This document shows, one piece after another, positions 5,097-7,063 of a stretch of DNA of 7,063 nucleotides. Numbering within the stretch: the stretch's first letter is position 1; every line of letters begins with the position of its first letter. Source of the DNA: Candidatus Bathyarchaeota archaeon. Its GTDB lineage: Archaea > Thermoproteota > Bathyarchaeia > TCS64. The position numbers and the translations under genes are program-made. The stretch lies in NCBI GenBank assembly GCA_030608725.1, contig JAUWDP010000054.1, positions 1 to 7,063 of the forward strand, in the 5' to 3' direction. The notes beneath the pieces are model-generated. The model made no database searches and was not told the origin of the DNA. It was given only the letters and a program-made list of their open reading frames with translations.

Positions 5097-7063
5097 TCAT
5101 GATCGAGATACGGGCGGCTCACCTGTGACAGTAACATTGTAGTCTCCGTTTGCTATCTCGGCTATGAAGGGGGAGACGCTGTTCCTGTCTGCGAGGAGGT
5201 AGACATGTTCCCTGGCCCTAGTGGCTGCGACATAGAAGACACGCCTCTCCTCTGCGTTGGGGTAGCTGTCATCCCTCGCCATGACGAGGTCAAGCACGGG
5301 GTCGTCCTCGATCATGCAAGGGAAGCCGTAGTCCCCCGAACTCAGACCGATGATCACTGAGCGGTCGGTTTCAGTCCCCTTGGAACTGTGGGCTGTGATG
5401 AACTTAACCCCCGGTGAACTGATCAGAGAAGTGTCGAGCTCTCTGTACAGCCTCTCATTGTAGCGGCCTATCACAAAGATATCACCAGATCCCTCTCCGA
5501 TGGCTTCGAGGGTCTCCCCCAAGGCCTCGTTGAGGGAGTCGTACCAGACCAGGGTCACCCCGCTCCCCTCGACCTCGCGAGCCTTCATATCCTTCCAGTA
5601 CTGGTGGGGGTTCTTCATCATGAACTTGGATGATAGGTCGCGGATGCTCTCGTCGTACCTGAATGTCTCGTCGAGGAACATGGTCTCTGAGGGGTAGAAG
5701 AACTCCCTGAAGTGGGTCATGATGGTTAGATCGCCTCCGGCGAAGCGGTAGATAGCCTGCCAGTCGTCTCCCACGCAGAACAGTTTAGCTTCCTCGTTCT
5801 GCTCCAGAAGGGCCTTCAGGAGCCTGTACCTGCTCTGGGAGATGTCCTGGAACTCGTCGACAAGGACATACTTGAAACACGACTGGTAGTTTTCCTTCTC
5901 CACGTGCTCCGTCGCCAGGTTTATCATGTCATGGAAGTCAATGCTTCCCTCCTCGTGGTTGTTCCTCTCGTAGTCCTCGTGGAGAGGCTCGAAGATGTCT
6001 AGGAACGCGTTGAACCTTCTGCTGAAGGGCTTGCTCCGAGCCTCATCCCGGAGCTCCTTGATCGTCTTGTTAGATGACTTGTAGAGATTGAGGAACTTGG
6101 AGACCAGACCAGCCAGATGGCTGATGTTTCCCAATGATTTCAGCTTCCCCAGGATGCTCTCATGGGGGACTGGGTTGAATCTCACCCCGTAGACCTTCAG
6201 CCTCTCCGTGAGCTCATCAACCAGGGTTCCTTCCGTGAGCTGGTAGCCGAACGTCTCTATCATCGCCGAGGAGTGCTTCTTGTGGATTCGCCTCTTCCAC
6301 TGCATCTCCTCGAAGTACACCTCCCTGTCGATACCAGGCGCAGTGTTAAACTCCCTGTCTATGCCGAAGTGCTCTATCCAGAGGCCGTGATCAGGGAGGA
6401 AGAAGTCCGGCCTGTACTGCCCCCGCTCCTCGGTCGACGTGTCCACGTCGTACTCCCTCTCGTACTCATAGCTGACACCGTTAACGTAGAGGAAGTTGGC
6501 GATCTCGCACTCCCCATAGCTCTTGACCTTCTCGCCTTGGAGCGTCCTAATCTCGCCTGACCTGATGAACTCCTCGTACTCCTCCTCGGAGGCGAAGTCG
6601 TAGATGTTCTCCTGAGGTCTGAGGTAGTACGTGAAGTACTCGAAGAGTGTGTCTAGATACTGAAAATCATCGACGTGAGCCTCGATGAACTCCTGTATTC
6701 TCCGGCGCAGATAGGCTGAGTCCTCGGACAGCCTTGAGAGAGAGGGCCGCCTACCTTCTGCCTTCCCTATAATCTCTAGCCCCAAGCTGTGAAAGGTCTT
6801 AACGCCGATCCCCTCCTCGTGAATCACGTCCAAGCGGCCGATGAGCTCGTCCTTCGGCGCCCTTGTGAAAGATAGGATCAGGACTTCATCGCCCCTCGCT
6901 AGACCTTTCTCCAGGAGATATCGTGCCTTCCCCACTATGGTGCTCGTCTTCCCGGTCCCAGCTCCGGCGACCACGAGGTTGTGGGCCTCGTCGATTACTA
7001 TGGCCTCCCTCTGGGCCTTCGTGAGAGGGTATGGCTCCACGGTGTCTAAGAACTGTCTGTATC
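5097..7063 (-). CDS. UvrD/helicase IV-like SF1 helicase with inserted nuclease-like domain (5' partial)
   Basis: This is a superfamily 1 ATP-dependent DNA helicase, closest in motif wording to helicase IV (HelD), probably acting in DNA repair or recombination. Numbered from an in-frame GTG at 7040, it shows Walker A AGAGTGKT (25-32), motif Ia SFTRAPKDEL (57-66), TFHSLG (82-87), motif II VDEFQD (394-399), motif III GDDWQAIYRFAGG (424-436), ETFRY (458-462), motif V TAHSSKG (549-555) and motif VI YVAATRAR (603-610), so all ATPase and helicase motifs look intact. Residues about 170-265 form an insert resembling a PD-(D/E)XK nuclease core: E177, PDF (D212) and IEHFG (E223), then WKRRIHKK. The frame continues to the right edge as YRQFLDTVEPYPL, matching HelD sequence before Walker A, so the GTG at 7040 is probably internal and the start lies outside. 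The end follows a HelD-like NSVSPFIAEI tail. Function in a defence context is possible but unsupported here. Confidence 0.93.
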   Translation of the reverse strand, partial: YRQFLDTVEPYPLTKAQREAIVIDEAHNLVVAGAGTGKTSTIVGKARYLLEKGLARGDEVLILSFTRAPKDELIGRLDVIHEEGIGVKTFHSLGLEIIGKAEGRRPSLSRLSEDSAYLRRRIQEFIEAHVDDFQYLDTLFEYFTYYLRPQENIYDFASEEEYEEFIRSGEIRTLQGEKVKSYGECEIANFLYVNGVSYEYEREYDVDTSTEERGQYRPDFFLPDHGLWIEHFGIDREFNTAPGIDREVYFEEMQWKRRIHKKHSSAMIETFGYQLTEGTLVDELTERLKVYGVRFNPVPHESILGKLKSLGNISHLAGLVSKFLNLYKSSNKTIKELRDEARSKPFSRRFNAFLDIFEPLHEDYERNNHEEGSIDFHDMINLATEHVEKENYQSCFKYVLVDEFQDISQSRYRLLKALLEQNEEAKLFCVGDDWQAIYRFAGGDLTIMTHFREFFYPSETMFLDETFRYDESIRDLSSKFMMKNPHQYWKDMKAREVEGSGVTLVWYDSLNEALGETLEAIGEGSGDIFVIGRYNERLYRELDTSLISSPGVKFITAHSSKGTETDRSVIIGLSSGDYGFPCMIEDDPVLDLVMARDDSYPNAEERRVFYVAATRAREHVYLLADRNSVSPFIAEIANGDYNVTVTGEPPVSRS

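Noticed and set aside
4882..5142. 86-codon plus-strand open frame spanning the ferredoxin start and the helicase end
   Set aside because: It is antisense to coding sequence on both sides, with no motif and no ribosome site noticed.
5097..7063. Helicase plus neighbours as a new multi-gene defence system
   Set aside because: The neighbouring genes are a transporter and a broken metabolic locus; no partner gene of a known or plausible defence module is visible in the window.

Overview
The window looks archaeal, probably from a thermophilic or anaerobic lineage in the Thermoproteota or a related group. The evidence is indirect: arginine is mostly AGG/AGA and isoleucine often ATA in GC-rich DNA, ribosome-binding-like sites read GGTG/GGAG/GAGGTGG, TATA-like A/T patches precede some genes, and there is a tungsten-type aldehyde:ferredoxin oxidoreductase (AOR) with its ferredoxin partner. 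I cannot name a species.

Left part (1-2785, plus strand): the downstream part of a nucleoside/simple-sugar (BMP/YufO-YufP-YufQ type) ABC importer operon. It has the C-terminal half of a double-domain ATPase that enters from outside the window, then two different permeases. The annotated frames overlap by 16-17 bases, so one transcript and coupled translation are likely. The solute-binding lipoprotein is not in view and probably lies upstream.

Middle part (2850-4962, minus strand): a major facilitator superfamily (MFS) transporter converges on the ABC operon. Upstream of it, in the same direction, is a decayed ferredoxin-AOR locus. A 4Fe-4S ferredoxin start (4962 downwards) carries an in-frame TAG, then runs directly into the last third of an AOR at about 4770. 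The AOR frame is then broken by what looks like one missing base near 4680. The obvious open frame at 4100-4678 is therefore the tail of a broken gene, not a complete small protein. The original order was ferredoxin, AOR, MFS, so the MFS protein may once have served the AOR substrate or product.

Right part (5097-7063, minus strand): a superfamily 1 helicase of the UvrD/helicase IV (HelD) type. It has a PD-(D/E)XK-like nuclease domain inserted between the early helicase motifs and the DExx box. Its frame stays open to the right edge, and the homology also continues there, so its N terminus is outside the window.

I found no rRNA, tRNA, CRISPR array, insertion sequence or strong repeat. The two most notable items are the helicase-nuclease architecture and the deletion-fused ferredoxin/AOR remnant. 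Neither amounts to a clearly new system from this sequence alone.
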